Assembly (NCBI GenBank): GCA_945957175.1
Contig: CAMFJL010000005.1
Location: 1-64,000 of the forward strand
Length of the DNA stretch: 64,000 bases
Direction: 5' to 3'
From: an uncultured Legionellales bacterium
GTDB taxonomy: Bacteria; Pseudomonadota; Gammaproteobacteria; UBA1113
Shown piece by piece: positions 8,263-17,372 of this stretch. The notes under the pieces are model-generated. The model was not told where the DNA came from. It made no database searches and worked only from the letters and a program-made list of their open reading frames with translations. Made by a program: the position numbers and the translations under genes. The first letter of the stretch is position 1. Every line of letters begins with the position of its first letter.

Positions 8263-10053
8263 ATGAAGAAAGTCTTTGGGATTTCACTGTTAGTTTTAGT
8301 CGTACTCCTATTTGGCGTGTTACCAGGTGTCATGGGCATGATGGCCGAACGGGCAACAACTGCCGTTATGCGTGCGCCAGTGCCAAATAATTACCCAGTT
8401 ACCTTTCAGTTAGTTAGTTATCAACGTCATTGGTTTACGAGTGATGTTGTGTACACCGTGACCGCAAAATCTTGGGCAGTTATGCCTTCACAAACGCAAA
8501 ATACGGCCGTACCAACAGGTATTACCGTGACAGAAAAGGTGTATCACGGTCCTATTGTCATAACACGTGATTTAATGCAAGCGTGGCATATTTACATAGG
8601 GCAAGCGCTTGGTAAAGGTTTGATTACCCCCAATCCAGCGGGTACAAGTTTCCAGAATTTCTTTCCTCAAATGACGTTGAGCGCTCAAGGTAATTTCCAG
8701 TCACTGACAACCTTAGGTTTGTTTGGACATTTGCGCATAGACGTTTTAGCACCTGCACTTACCCTAAGCTCAAAAACAACGAACGATGTTATTAAGTTAA
8801 GTCCTATCAATGTGTATGCATCAGCCGATCGTAATATGAAAAGATTTGGTTTTGGCTTAAGTGTGCCTGCGATGAATGTGCTCAATCAAGGTAAATTGGT
8901 CTTCACCATGAACCGTTGGGATCTTCAAGCCAAGTTACATAAAAGTCCGGAGCAACTGCTTTTAGGTTGGGCAAACCTACAGATAGCGAATACGACAGCA
9001 ACAGCAATGGGCGGTCGCCACTTTGAATTACAAAATTTGGTGCTTAATGCTAAGTCAGATATTCGTGCCAAGCTTCTCGACTCTGATAGTCAAGTGAGTT
9101 TCTCAAGATTTACGATGAACGATAAACAATTTGGACCCGGTGTTGCCAAGCTTAGCTTTAAACGCTTTGATCCTAAGGCACAAGCGGAGCTCGCTCGTCT
9201 TAACAAGTACGAGGCACCACAAACACCTTGGGCTCAGGCTGCTATGATGCGCGAAGCTAGTCGCTTGTTCTCGAAATTAATTGCACACGGTGCTGAGATT
9301 ATTGTAAGTCCAGTGAATGTGAAAACGACGGATGGAGATGTGAATCTTGGTTTATCGATTGCGTTCCCTAATGTAAAAGGCAATCGTACCTCATTGCCTA
9401 TGCAATTACGTAATACCAATGCTAATTTTAAACTAGATTTGCCTAAGGCATTGGCTAACCGTTTAATTGAAGCCACTAACCGTCGTCAAATTGAGTTACA
9501 GATGGGTGCTGAACTGACGCCTAACGGCAGCACAAACATTGATGCTATGGTGACAGCGCAACGTACTCAGCAAGTTAACAATTGGTTGAGCCGTGGCTTT
9601 GTTATTAGCCATGGTGATAACTATGCGCTGGACTTGTCTTATAAGCAGGGTAGTGCATATCTTAATGGCAAAGATTTTAGACAAGTCTTTGCGGCACCAA
9701 CAAATGCAATGACTGCGACGGCTGTTGGACAAAGTAATGCACCAACAGTTGCTGTTGTGAGTAGCGCCGTGCCTGCGACGACGACAGTAGCACCTGCTGC
9801 ACCAACAGGCCAAGCGCCAGTTTCGCCTGCACCAGCTGTAAACGCTACAACAGCTGTGCCTACAGCCAATACATTACCGGCTACACCGGCAGCAAATGTG
9901 GGTACAACGATGCCAGCTGCACCGCCTGCACCAACAGCTGCCCCTGTAACACAGCCAACGGCAGTTACCTCAGTGCCGTCCGTGAGCGCTGCTACTGCGG
10001 TTAACTCGACCCCACAAACAGCAGGGGGTGTTAGTACCCCAACAGGGAACTAA
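8263..10053 (+). CDS. YdgA-like protein of the DUF945 family
   Basis: The 596-residue protein has an N-terminal hydrophobic anchor (about residues 3-25) and a long beta-rich periplasmic region, as in E. coli YdgA and its relatives; the molecular role of the family is not established. The SYQRHWFTSDVVYTV segment is typical of the family's repeated beta-strand motif. Beyond about residue 477 the protein becomes an Ala/Pro/Thr/Val low-complexity tail of roughly 120 residues, not normal for the family and similar in character to the tail on the efflux adaptor. ftsB follows after 5 bases, so they are probably co-transcribed from the promoter region holding the palindrome. Confidence 0.8.
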   Translation: MKKVFGISLLVLVVLLFGVLPGVMGMMAERATTAVMRAPVPNNYPVTFQLVSYQRHWFTSDVVYTVTAKSWAVMPSQTQNTAVPTGITVTEKVYHGPIVITRDLMQAWHIYIGQALGKGLITPNPAGTSFQNFFPQMTLSAQGNFQSLTTLGLFGHLRIDVLAPALTLSSKTTNDVIKLSPINVYASADRNMKRFGFGLSVPAMNVLNQGKLVFTMNRWDLQAKLHKSPEQLLLGWANLQIANTTATAMGGRHFELQNLVLNAKSDIRAKLLDSDSQVSFSRFTMNDKQFGPGVAKLSFKRFDPKAQAELARLNKYEAPQTPWAQAAMMREASRLFSKLIAHGAEIIVSPVNVKTTDGDVNLGLSIAFPNVKGNRTSLPMQLRNTNANFKLDLPKALANRLIEATNRRQIELQMGAELTPNGSTNIDAMVTAQRTQQVNNWLSRGFVISHGDNYALDLSYKQGSAYLNGKDFRQVFAAPTNAMTATAVGQSNAPTVAVVSSAVPATTTVAPAAPTGQAPVSPAPAVNATTAVPTANTLPATPAANVGTTMPAAPPAPTAAPVTQPTAVTSVPSVSAATAVNSTPQTAGGVSTPTGN

Positions 10054-10058
10054 ATAGT

Positions 10059-10376
10059 ATGCAAGCAAAAGGGAATGCAATTGAGAAACTTGCTATACTT
10101 TCAAGCACTAAAACCATCATTTTAGTGCTTGCTGTTCTTTTTGCAGTATTACAATACCAGTTATGGTTTGGGGCTGGTGGTGTCATGAGTCTTAGATCAT
10201 TGGATCAATCTATCGCCAATCAGACTGTTGTGAACAATAAGCTTGCTGAGCGTAATCGAGCAGTCGCTGCAGATATTAATGATTTACAGCATGGTCAACA
10301 AGCCACTGAAGAGCGAGCAAGAATGCAATTGGGTATGATTAAACAAGGCGAAGTGTATTATCAAATTACAAATTAA
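10059..10376 (+). CDS. ftsB: Cell division protein FtsB
   Basis: FtsB is a small bitopic divisome protein that works with FtsL and FtsQ to activate septal peptidoglycan synthesis. The 105-residue product has a short cytoplasmic start, one membrane helix (about residues 21-37), then the LQYQLWFGAGG motif and a periplasmic coiled coil, ending with ATEERARMQLGMIKQGEVYYQ, the family's C-terminal signature (given here in part as EERARMQLGM). The start region is a little longer than in E. coli FtsB. The usual neighbours (eno, ispD) are absent; here it is coupled to a DUF945 gene. Confidence 0.88.
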   Translation: MQAKGNAIEKLAILSSTKTIILVLAVLFAVLQYQLWFGAGGVMSLRSLDQSIANQTVVNNKLAERNRAVAADINDLQHGQQATEERARMQLGMIKQGEVYYQITN

Positions 10377-10404
10377 TTGAAATACTTTAGTATGTGCCAT
10401 TTAA

Positions 10405-10500
10405 CTTGAAAGTATGATTTTCTGACTACGTCCTTTCCTCTCCACGAGGGAAGGGGCCGGATGGGGCGTGATAATACCATCGCGTAGCGATGACAAAGCC
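10405..10500 (-). repeat. Dispersed palindromic element, copy 3
   Basis: This is an inverted-orientation copy occupying the ftsB-surE spacer. Read on the minus strand it has the CATCGCTACGCGATG dyad, CCCCATCCGGCC in place of the core, a CCCTCGTGGAGAGG palindrome, and a tail CAGAAAATCATACTTTCAAG. The tail is matched by the copy at 35.1 kb, which shows that some copies extend beyond the palindromes. The surE transcript may start inside or after this element. Confidence 0.65.
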
Positions 10501-10556
10501 AGTACTTTCATTGACGAAGGGTGTACCCCTTCCTAACCTTCCAACTTGAGAACAAT

Positions 10557-11339
10557 ATGATGCGTATTCTGGTCAGTAATGATGATGGTGTTTATGCACC
10601 AGGTCTTGCTATGTTGGCTGAAGCTATGCGAGCTTTTGGTGAAGTGTGTGTTGTGGCACCTGATAGAAACCGCAGCGGCGCGAGTAACTCATTAACACTC
10701 CATAATCCTATTCGAGTCAAAGAACTCGACAATGGCTTTATCAGTGTTGAGGGTACACCAACGGATTGTGTGCATTTGGCTTTGACGGGCCTTTTAGATA
10801 CACAACCTGATTTAGTGATTGCGGGCATCAATGCAGGCGCGAATCTTGGTGATGATGTTTTATATTCAGGTACCGTTGCTGCGGCCACCGAAGGTCGATT
10901 CCTTGGATTGCCGGCGATTGCCATTTCATTAGTGGGTAATGAATTTCGTTACTATGATACGGCGGCTAAAGTGGCGCATCATTTAATTAGCCATTTACCA
11001 GGTTTGTCATTACCAGGTCAAATCATACTCAATGTTAATGTGCCCGATTTACCGTTTCATTTGTTGCAAGGTATTGAAATCACGCGTTTAGGTACACGGC
11101 ACTCGGCTGAGCCTACGATTAAACAAAAAGATCCACGAGGTCATACGATTTATTGGGTCGGACCGCCAGGCGCGGAAGAAGATGCAGGCCCTGGTTCTGA
11201 TTTTTATGCCATTAATGCAGGTCGCGTATCGGTGACGCCGCTTAAAATCGACTTAAGCCATTATGAGTCGATTAAACCGCTGACACATTGGCTAGATAAC
11301 TTACCTACATTGTTACAGCCTACGCAAACGGGGGCCTGA
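10557..11339 (+). CDS. surE: 5'-nucleotidase SurE
   Basis: Metal-dependent 5'/3'-nucleotidase and exopolyphosphatase linked to stationary-phase survival. The start [16 protein letters not shown] carries the metal-binding NDDG motif, and GASNSLT and GTPTDCV are further SurE signatures; length about 260 residues is normal. An upstream in-frame ATG at 10521 would add 12 residues to the family start and is less likely. The stop TGA overlaps the ATG of nlpD (TGATG), implying translational coupling. In many relatives pcm (protein L-isoaspartate methyltransferase) lies between surE and nlpD; it is absent here. Confidence 0.95.
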   Translation: MMRILVSNDDGVYAPGLAMLAEAMRAFGEVCVVAPDRNRSGASNSLTLHNPIRVKELDNGFISVEGTPTDCVHLALTGLLDTQPDLVIAGINAGANLGDDVLYSGTVAAATEGRFLGLPAIAISLVGNEFRYYDTAAKVAHHLISHLPGLSLPGQIILNVNVPDLPFHLLQGIEITRLGTRHSAEPTIKQKDPRGHTIYWVGPPGAEEDAGPGSDFYAINAGRVSVTPLKIDLSHYESIKPLTHWLDNLPTLLQPTQTGA

Positions 11340-12109
11340 TGCTCACTTACAAGCCATTGATGTTATGCCTTGTGTTGACGCTCGTAGGTGTGAGTGCTTG
11401 TAGTCGTGGCGATTTACCTGTACCGATGGCCCCTGTCGTCAATGGCTGGAGCGAATCAGCAAGTAAACAAGGGCCCTATGTTGTTCAAGCGGGTGATACT
11501 CTTTATTCCATTGCTTGGACTTATGGTATCGATTATCACGCAATTATTCGGGATAATCATTTACAAGCACCCTATTTGCTAAAAACTGGCCAGACACTTT
11601 ATTTGACCACGCCACCAGCAAAACCAGTTCAGGCTGCAACACCTCGGCCTGTTACGAGTACGAAGCATGCGGTTAAGCAAGAAACACAAGCAACGCATCG
11701 AACGACGGCAAAAGCGACAGCAACCTCTGCTGTGACAAGCCATACGAGTGCTTGGCTGTGGCCTGTCAGTGGCACAGTTGTGCAAACCTATAACGCGAAT
11801 AACGCCGGCATTGACATACGCACAAGTCCAAATGCAAGAATCCATGCAGCACGGGCGGGTCAAGTTGTCTATGCAGGGCACGGCATTCCAAATTATGGCA
11901 ATCTTATTATTATCAAACATGGTACTGAATATCTAACGGCGTACGCCTATAATGCCAAAAATTTGGTAAAAGAGGGCGATAATGTCAAAGCAGGCCAAGT
12001 TATTGCAACTGTTCAAGGCACGGCCACAAAACCAAATGTCTTGCATTTTGAGATTCGTGACCGAGGTCAGCCGGTTGATCCCCTTTTATTTTTGCCAAAA
12101 CAAACGTAG
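11339..12109 (+). CDS. nlpD: NlpD-type lipoprotein with LysM and LytM domains
   Basis: Outer-membrane lipoprotein that activates amidases for daughter-cell separation. A signal peptide ends in the lipobox VSAC (Cys near residue 21). A LysM peptidoglycan-binding domain follows (YVVQAGDTLYSIAWTYGI, about residues 48-92), then a Ser/Thr/Lys linker and a C-terminal LytM/M23 domain (about 140-255). The LytM domain is degenerate: GIDIR replaces the first metal-ligand motif and the usual HLS.H appears as AYAYN. This matches NlpD/EnvC proteins that activate but do not cleave. It sits directly between surE and rpoS, as in many gammaproteobacteria, and the rpoS promoter may lie inside or just after it. 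Confidence 0.93.
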   Translation: MLTYKPLMLCLVLTLVGVSACSRGDLPVPMAPVVNGWSESASKQGPYVVQAGDTLYSIAWTYGIDYHAIIRDNHLQAPYLLKTGQTLYLTTPPAKPVQAATPRPVTSTKHAVKQETQATHRTTAKATATSAVTSHTSAWLWPVSGTVVQTYNANNAGIDIRTSPNARIHAARAGQVVYAGHGIPNYGNLIIIKHGTEYLTAYAYNAKNLVKEGDNVKAGQVIATVQGTATKPNVLHFEIRDRGQPVDPLLFLPKQT

Positions 12110-12178
12110 ACATTCTCGTCAATCAGCTATTTTTATGCTAGAGTTGTCAATCTTATTGTTATCATCGGAGTCTTATTT

Positions 12179-13249
12179 ATGCCTACCAAATCACCTAATA
12201 AACATGCAGAACATGACGATCTCATGGAGATAGATGAGAAGCATGAATCTGCATTTGATGAGGACATCGTGTTTGACGATCTCGAAGATGCATCGTTAGC
12301 GGATCCTGATATAGAAAGCATGGCAGAAGAAATTTCTGCTCTTTTGTCGATTGGGGAACATGAGCACGAAGCACACGATGAGCTACCGACAGCGAAGTTG
12401 GCAACGGGTCACAGTGCCTTTGATGCAACGCAACTGTATTTAAGCGAAATTGGGTTTTCGCCGTTGCTTAATCAAGAAGAAGAAGTCTTTTTTGCAAGAA
12501 AAGCCCAGAAAGGTGATGCACAAGCGCGTAAGCGTATGATTGAAAGTAATCTACGATTGGTTGTGAAAATTGCTCGACGTTATATTAATCGTGGCTTAGC
12601 CCTGCTTGACTTGATTGAAGAAGGCAATATTGGCCTTATCCGTGCAGTTGAAAAATTTGATCCTGAACGTGGTTTTCGCTTCTCGACTTATGCAACATGG
12701 TGGATTCGCCAAACCATTGAAAGAGCTATCATGAATCAAACGCGAACGATTCGTCTGCCAATTCATGTTGTCAAAGAGTTAAATGTCTATTTGCGTGCAG
12801 CAAGACAGCTGACACAAACACTTGATCATGAGCCAACACCCGAAGAAATTGCAGAAATGCTGGATAAACCCTTAGAAGATGTCAAGCATATGTTGGGTTT
12901 AAATGAGCGAGTTACATCTATTGATACGCCGATAGGTAAAGATGCGGATAAAAGTTTGCAAGACATTATTGCGGATGAAAATAATGCTGATCCTCAATTA
13001 TTATTGCAAAATGATAATATGCGCGAACATTTAGACGCTTGGTTACTCCAATTATCTGAGAAACAACGCGAAGTGTTGGCTCGGCGTTTTGGTCTTTTAG
13101 GCTATGAAAAAATGACTTTGGAAGATGTCGGTCGGTCGATTGGCTTGACTCGAGAGCGTGTACGTCAGATTCAAGTTGAAGCCTTACGTGCGTTGCGACA
13201 AATGATGGAAGAGCAAGGACTTTCTGGCGACACTATTTTTGAAGAATAG
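12179..13249 (+). CDS. rpoS: Stationary-phase sigma factor RpoS
   Basis: Group 2 sigma-70 factor for the general stress and stationary-phase programme. The 356-residue protein has an acidic N-terminal extension, region 1.2 ([15 protein letters not shown]), region 2 with [15 protein letters not shown] and the -10 recognition segment [17 protein letters not shown], region 3, and region 4 with the [18 protein letters not shown] helix-turn-helix. The surE-nlpD-rpoS order supports RpoS over RpoH. GGAG lies upstream of the ATG. The N-terminal 60 residues are unusually acidic and His-rich. In the Legionellales RpoS controls traits needed for infection, which is relevant if the host-associated reading is right. 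Confidence 0.95.
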   Translation: MPTKSPNKHAEHDDLMEIDEKHESAFDEDIVFDDLEDASLADPDIESMAEEISALLSIGEHEHEAHDELPTAKLATGHSAFDATQLYLSEIGFSPLLNQEEEVFFARKAQKGDAQARKRMIESNLRLVVKIARRYINRGLALLDLIEEGNIGLIRAVEKFDPERGFRFSTYATWWIRQTIERAIMNQTRTIRLPIHVVKELNVYLRAARQLTQTLDHEPTPEEIAEMLDKPLEDVKHMLGLNERVTSIDTPIGKDADKSLQDIIADENNADPQLLLQNDNMREHLDAWLLQLSEKQREVLARRFGLLGYEKMTLEDVGRSIGLTRERVRQIQVEALRALRQMMEEQGLSGDTIFEE

Positions 13250-13267
13250 GTAGGGTGGTAAAATAAT

Positions 13268-13552
13268 ATGCGTTTTTTTAGCTATATTATTTGGGTTTTG
13301 GTCATTGTTTTAGGTTTTACCTTTGCTTGCCTTAATATTGAGTCAGTTACCCTACACTATTATCTAGGACAGGCGGTCCTTCCTTTGTCTTTATTACTGG
13401 TACTTACGCTGCTCTTAGGTATCATATTGGGCATGTTAGCAACCTTGAGTTACGCATGGCAGCTTTATCGACAGCTTCGTAAAGCAAAGCATGATATAAA
13501 ACAATTGCAGCATAGCCTGTCGTCCTCTACGCAGGTTCGTGATGTTAAATGA
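13268..13552 (+). CDS. lapA: LapA (YciS/DUF1049 family) membrane protein
   Basis: Small inner-membrane protein of the LPS assembly regulator pair. The 94 residues contain two membrane helices (about 3-22 and 40-63) separated by a short loop with NIESVTLHYYLGQ, and a charged coiled-coil C-terminus, as in the DUF1049 family. A GGGTGG ribosome-binding sequence precedes it. It overlaps lapB by four bases (ATGA), so translation of the pair is coupled. Named from its fixed position before lapB. Confidence 0.85.
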   Translation: MRFFSYIIWVLVIVLGFTFACLNIESVTLHYYLGQAVLPLSLLLVLTLLLGIILGMLATLSYAWQLYRQLRKAKHDIKQLQHSLSSSTQVRDVK

Positions 13553-14685
13553 GTATTGACATTCTCATTATTGCATTGGGCTTAGGTGTTGCCATCGGTT
13601 GGCTTTGGGCGCGCTTGAGTTCAGCGAAGTATGCGGCCAAATTACCCAAACCTTATCTCGAAGGACTCAACCTTTTATTAAGCGAACAGCCCGATAAAGC
13701 CATTGATATTTTTATTAAGCTGCTCGCCGCCGATAATGATAATGTAGAAACACACTTTGCGTTGGGGCAGTTATTCAGACGTCGAGGCGAGGTTGATAGA
13801 GCCATTCGTATTCATCAGCATATTTTAGCGCGGCCGCAACTAGACAAATCACATCGACAGTTGGCCTTACTTGCGCTGGGCACAGATTATTTACATGCTG
13901 GGGTTTTTGATAGAGCTGAGCGTGTTTTTCAAGAGTTGTCACGCAGTGATAGTTATCGTGTTGAAAGCTTGCAAAAACTACTGCACATCTATGAGCAAGA
14001 GCATGAGTGGGAAAAGGCCATTGCCGTTGCTGAAACCTTGATAAAATTTACCCAAGACCCTGTTGCCTGTCGAGTGGCACATTATTATTGTGAACTGGCA
14101 CAAAGCCCTGCCCATAAAGCCAATCAGCAACAACGTGAACAATTGCTTAAAAAAGCCATAGCTATTTATAAAACCTCGGCAAGAGCTGCGTTGTTATTAG
14201 GTGATCTCTATTATCAGCAAGAAGCATATAAACAAGCAATCAAACAGTATTTACGCCTAGAAGAGCTAGCGTCTCCCTGGCTTTCAGAGGCCTATGTTGG
14301 ACTGCAAAAAACCTATATGGCGCTAGGGCAAGCTGAAAAATTTTATCATTTATTGCAACGGCGTATTTTACAATCATCTGAACGAATGGCGGTGAATCTC
14401 TTAGCAGATCATATCAATCAAAGCGAAGGTCAGATTGCGGCAAGTGAATTTTTGCTAAATCAAGCAAAAATGCATCCTCAATGGATATATATTCAAAAAA
14501 TATTGGATTGGCGTGTTCAGCGAGATAATGCAGCTGATGTTGAGTTAAAGACCTTATCTGAATTGATGGGGATCCTTGGACAGCACAGTATTCGTTATCG
14601 CTGCCAACATTGTGGTTTTAGTTCGCATGAGCTTCATTGGTTTTGTCCGGGTTGTCAGCATTGGGATAGCATTGTGCCTATTTAG
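13549..14685 (+). CDS. lapB: LPS assembly protein LapB (YciM)
   Basis: LapB is an inner-membrane-anchored TPR protein that, in E. coli, delivers LpxC to the protease FtsH and so balances LPS synthesis. The 378-residue protein has an N-terminal membrane helix, a series of TPR motifs (for example ETHFALGQLFRRRGEVDRAI) and a C-terminal rubredoxin-like zinc ribbon with YRCQHCGF and WFCPGCQHW. Length and domain order match the family. It converges with coaE, leaving only 7 bases between stop codons. Confidence 0.93.
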   Translation: MSIDILIIALGLGVAIGWLWARLSSAKYAAKLPKPYLEGLNLLLSEQPDKAIDIFIKLLAADNDNVETHFALGQLFRRRGEVDRAIRIHQHILARPQLDKSHRQLALLALGTDYLHAGVFDRAERVFQELSRSDSYRVESLQKLLHIYEQEHEWEKAIAVAETLIKFTQDPVACRVAHYYCELAQSPAHKANQQQREQLLKKAIAIYKTSARAALLLGDLYYQQEAYKQAIKQYLRLEELASPWLSEAYVGLQKTYMALGQAEKFYHLLQRRILQSSERMAVNLLADHINQSEGQIAASEFLLNQAKMHPQWIYIQKILDWRVQRDNAADVELKTLSELMGILGQHSIRYRCQHCGFSSHELHWFCPGCQHWDSIVPI

Positions 14686-14695
14686 GCTATTTTTA
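14676..14695 (+). terminator. Weak intrinsic terminator at the lapB end
   Basis: GCCTA-TT-TAGGC (14676-14687) forms a 5-bp stem spanning the lapB stop codon and is followed by TATTTTTA. The two-base gap would have to open into a larger loop, so folding is marginal. It sits exactly in the 7-base convergent gap. Confidence 0.35.
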
Positions 14696-15286
14696 GCGTC
14701 CGCGCAGTATATGATCTAGCGTCTGAACTTGTGCTTCTAAAGCTGCGATATCGCCACGATTATCGATAACAAAATCAGCGTGAGTCAAACGTGCCGCTCT
14801 TTGGCTTTGCGTGGCTAAAATCTTATTCATCATAACGACATCGTGTTTGTCGCGGGCACTTAATCGTTGCCGTTGTTCTGCTTCATCAACATCGACCACA
14901 ATAATACCCGTGAGATCACGATAATGATCGATATGTTCGATTAATAACGGGATCACCAAAATCACGTAAGGGGCTTTGATTTGTTGACGTTGTTTTGCTA
15001 TTTCTGCCTGTATGCGCGGATGTAATAATTGTTCTAACCAGGTTTTATCGTCGGGATTTTCAAATATACGTTGACGTAACCAGGGACGATTGATGCTTGT
15101 GCCTGTCGTTATGACATCGGATCCAAAGTGGGTGATGATACATTGACGCAGCGCCTCTGATTGTTCAACAAGCTGCTTAGCAATGATATCAGCATCAATG
15201 ACGGGTACACCTAAATTGGCAAACATGTGGCTCACGGTTGATTTACCGCAAGCAATACCGCCAGTCAGGCCGTAGGCGGCTACCAT
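14693..15286 (-). CDS. coaE: Dephospho-CoA kinase CoaE
   Basis: Catalyses the last step of coenzyme A synthesis, phosphorylation of dephospho-CoA. The P-loop GLTGGIACGKST is at the N-terminus; DADIIAKQLV and the RL.ARD lid region follow, as in the family. I choose the ATG at 15286 (MVAAYGLTGG), giving 197 residues, because family members begin about there and the ATG overlaps the pilD stop by 7 bases (ATGGTAG), a coupling arrangement. An upstream start at 15316 would add ten hydrophobic residues. It is the last gene of the pilB-pilC-pilD-coaE cluster, a common gammaproteobacterial order. Confidence 0.93.
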   Translation of the reverse strand: MVAAYGLTGGIACGKSTVSHMFANLGVPVIDADIIAKQLVEQSEALRQCIITHFGSDVITTGTSINRPWLRQRIFENPDDKTWLEQLLHPRIQAEIAKQRQQIKAPYVILVIPLLIEHIDHYRDLTGIIVVDVDEAEQRQRLSARDKHDVVMMNKILATQSQRAARLTHADFVIDNRGDIAALEAQVQTLDHILRGR

Positions 15287-16131
15287 GATAAAAATAAACC
15301 ATAAAGTGCAGGCCATTTGCTAAAAAGTAATAATACCAGCCAGCCAGCAAAAGCAAGAAAGGGTCCAAAAGGTATCGGCTGTTGTCGACTCATACGTTTC
15401 GTGGCCAGTAACACAAGACCAACGATGCTGCCTAATACGGTGGCGATAAGAATAATGGGTAATAATGCATGCAAACCGAGCCAAGCTCCGAGAGCTGCAA
15501 ATAATTTAAAATCACCATGCCCCATGCCGACTTTACCAGTGATGAGCTGATACAGCGTCATGATAAGCCAAAGACTGCTATAGGCAATGACAGCTCCCCA
15601 AATCGCAGCCGACAATGGGCAAAAGAGTTGGGCATTGTTAACGATAAGACCTAGCCACAATAAACCAAGGCTTAAACTATCAGGGATCCATTGATGGTCT
15701 ATATCAATGATGCTGAGTGCAAGCAATAACCAGGTAAACACGAGGGCAGCAAGCAACGACCACTGCCAGCCAAACACAAAAACAACCATGAGGCTGCTGA
15801 TAAGGCATAGACACTCAGTGATGGGGTAACGCCAGGCAATTGCTTGCTGACAGTGACGACATCGCCCTCGTTGCCACAAAAAGCCCAGTAGTGGCACATT
15901 GTCATACCAAGCAATGCGGTGCTGGCAGTGGGGGCAAAAGGAACCTGGCCAAGCTAAATTAAAAGGTGCGTCAATGGGTGTGGGATATTCTTTCAATAGT
16001 GCATGGCATTCATGTTGCCAGTCGCGTAGCAGCATACGTGGATAACGATAAACCAGCATGCTAATAAAGCTGCCTATCAGCAGAATAACGAGTATCGTGA
16101 CTAACCATAAAATCCAAGGATCGATGAACAT
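15280..16131 (-). CDS. pilD: Type IV prepilin peptidase PilD
   Basis: Membrane aspartyl protease that cleaves prepilin leaders after Gly and N-methylates the new N-terminus. The N-terminal cytoplasmic domain has two CxxC pairs (CPHC and CRHC, about residues 71-97). The catalytic Asp residues are in IDIDHQWIPD and in GMGHGDFKL. Multiple membrane helices and a 283-residue length match family A24. It would process PilA, the three prepilins at 20.7-22.5 kb and the PilE-like protein at 46 kb, and could also serve a type II secretion system elsewhere. Confidence 0.95.
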   Translation of the reverse strand: MFIDPWILWLVTILVILLIGSFISMLVYRYPRMLLRDWQHECHALLKEYPTPIDAPFNLAWPGSFCPHCQHRIAWYDNVPLLGFLWQRGRCRHCQQAIAWRYPITECLCLISSLMVVFVFGWQWSLLAALVFTWLLLALSIIDIDHQWIPDSLSLGLLWLGLIVNNAQLFCPLSAAIWGAVIAYSSLWLIMTLYQLITGKVGMGHGDFKLFAALGAWLGLHALLPIILIATVLGSIVGLVLLATKRMSRQQPIPFGPFLAFAGWLVLLLFSKWPALYGLFLSW

Positions 16132-16145
16132 ATCTCAGTGACTCT

Positions 16146-17369
16146 CTAAGTGCTGCCGATAATACCGCCTATGCGGAAAATGGGTAAATACATTGCAATA
16201 ATAAGGCTGCCTATCACGACGCCTAGGATTATCATTAACAAGGGCTCAATCAATGTATTTAAATGACTGACGGCTATATCAACTTGCTGATGATAATGCG
16301 CTGCAAGTTTTGTTAACATGCATGTAAGTGTACCCGATTCTTCCCCAATCGCAACCATTTGGACAACTAAGCTTGGGAACAGGGTATGGGTTTGCATGGC
16401 GCGTGCAATACTTTGCCCATTTAATAATTGCTGGTGTATATCATGGATGGCTTCAATAAAAACGCGATTTTTACTTGTATTCGCGATGATCTGTAAGGCT
16501 TCTGGCATAGGTACACCTGCTTCAAATGTGATAGCTAAAGTATCGCTTATCCTGGCAAGCATCGCTTTTTGTAAGATGGCACCTAAAATAGGGATTTGTA
16601 TCATGCAAACATCTATTTTATAAGCGAATGCATCGTAGCGGCGGTAGACGTATTTAAAAGCGAATATAGATAAGACGATGATGATAGCAAACAACCAACC
16701 CACACGAAGTAGCGCTTGGGATAATGTAATCACTATTTGCGTTGGTACTGGCAATGTGGCCCCAAGATTGGCAAAGAGGGTTTCAAAAGTTGGTACAATA
16801 AATATGAGCAAGCCTGCGCTTATGAGTAGCGCAATCACTATCACAGTGATAGGATAAAATAAAGCTTTATGGATATGGCTTCGAAGGCGCTGTGTATGTT
16901 CACTATAGTCAGCAAGGCGAAGAAGCATGGTATCCAGTGTGCCAGCATATTCGCCCGCATGGATAAGGCTGATAAATAATTTATGAAAAATCTTAGGGTA
17001 TTTTGCAAAAGCTTGTGCAAGTGTTATCCCTTGCATAATATGTTGTTTGATATCATCAATGATATTGCCAAAGGCATGTTGTTGATGGCTCTTTAGGGCA
17101 GATAAAGCATCGGTGACTGGGATGCCTGACGCTATCAATGTTGCCAATTGCCGCGTAAACATAGTTAAATCATTGGATTTTATTTTGGTTGTTGAGTGCT
17201 GGTGAGGATTTTGTTTGATCTTGCGAATGCTTTGGACCTTGATACCTTGTTGAGTTAAGGTGAGTCGCAACACATCGGGATGAATGGCCTCTGCTAATCC
17301 TTGTTGTTTCCCTCCATGTGAGTCATGACCACGCCATCGGTAAGTTGCCAAAGCCAGTGATTGATTCAT
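16146..17369 (-). CDS. pilC: Type IV pilus inner-membrane platform protein PilC
   Basis: Polytopic platform protein that couples the PilB motor to pilin insertion. The 407-residue protein has the duplicated GspF/PilC cytoplasmic domain (FTRQLATLIASGIPVTDAL near residue 70 and a second copy with ISDTLAITFEAGVPMPEAL near 275) and three membrane helices. AAGGA lies seven bases before the ATG. It starts three bases after pilB ends, so the pair is one transcript. Confidence 0.95.
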   Translation of the reverse strand: MNQSLALATYRWRGHDSHGGKQQGLAEAIHPDVLRLTLTQQGIKVQSIRKIKQNPHQHSTTKIKSNDLTMFTRQLATLIASGIPVTDALSALKSHQQHAFGNIIDDIKQHIMQGITLAQAFAKYPKIFHKLFISLIHAGEYAGTLDTMLLRLADYSEHTQRLRSHIHKALFYPITVIVIALLISAGLLIFIVPTFETLFANLGATLPVPTQIVITLSQALLRVGWLFAIIIVLSIFAFKYVYRRYDAFAYKIDVCMIQIPILGAILQKAMLARISDTLAITFEAGVPMPEALQIIANTSKNRVFIEAIHDIHQQLLNGQSIARAMQTHTLFPSLVVQMVAIGEESGTLTCMLTKLAAHYHQQVDIAVSHLNTLIEPLLMIILGVVIGSLIIAMYLPIFRIGGIIGST

Positions 17370-17372
17370 GGT

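Noticed and set aside
9496-9869. Minus-strand frames inside the DUF945 gene
   Set aside because: They are shadows of the Ala/Pro/Thr-rich tail, giving Cys/Arg- or Ala/Val-rich nonsense on the opposite strand.
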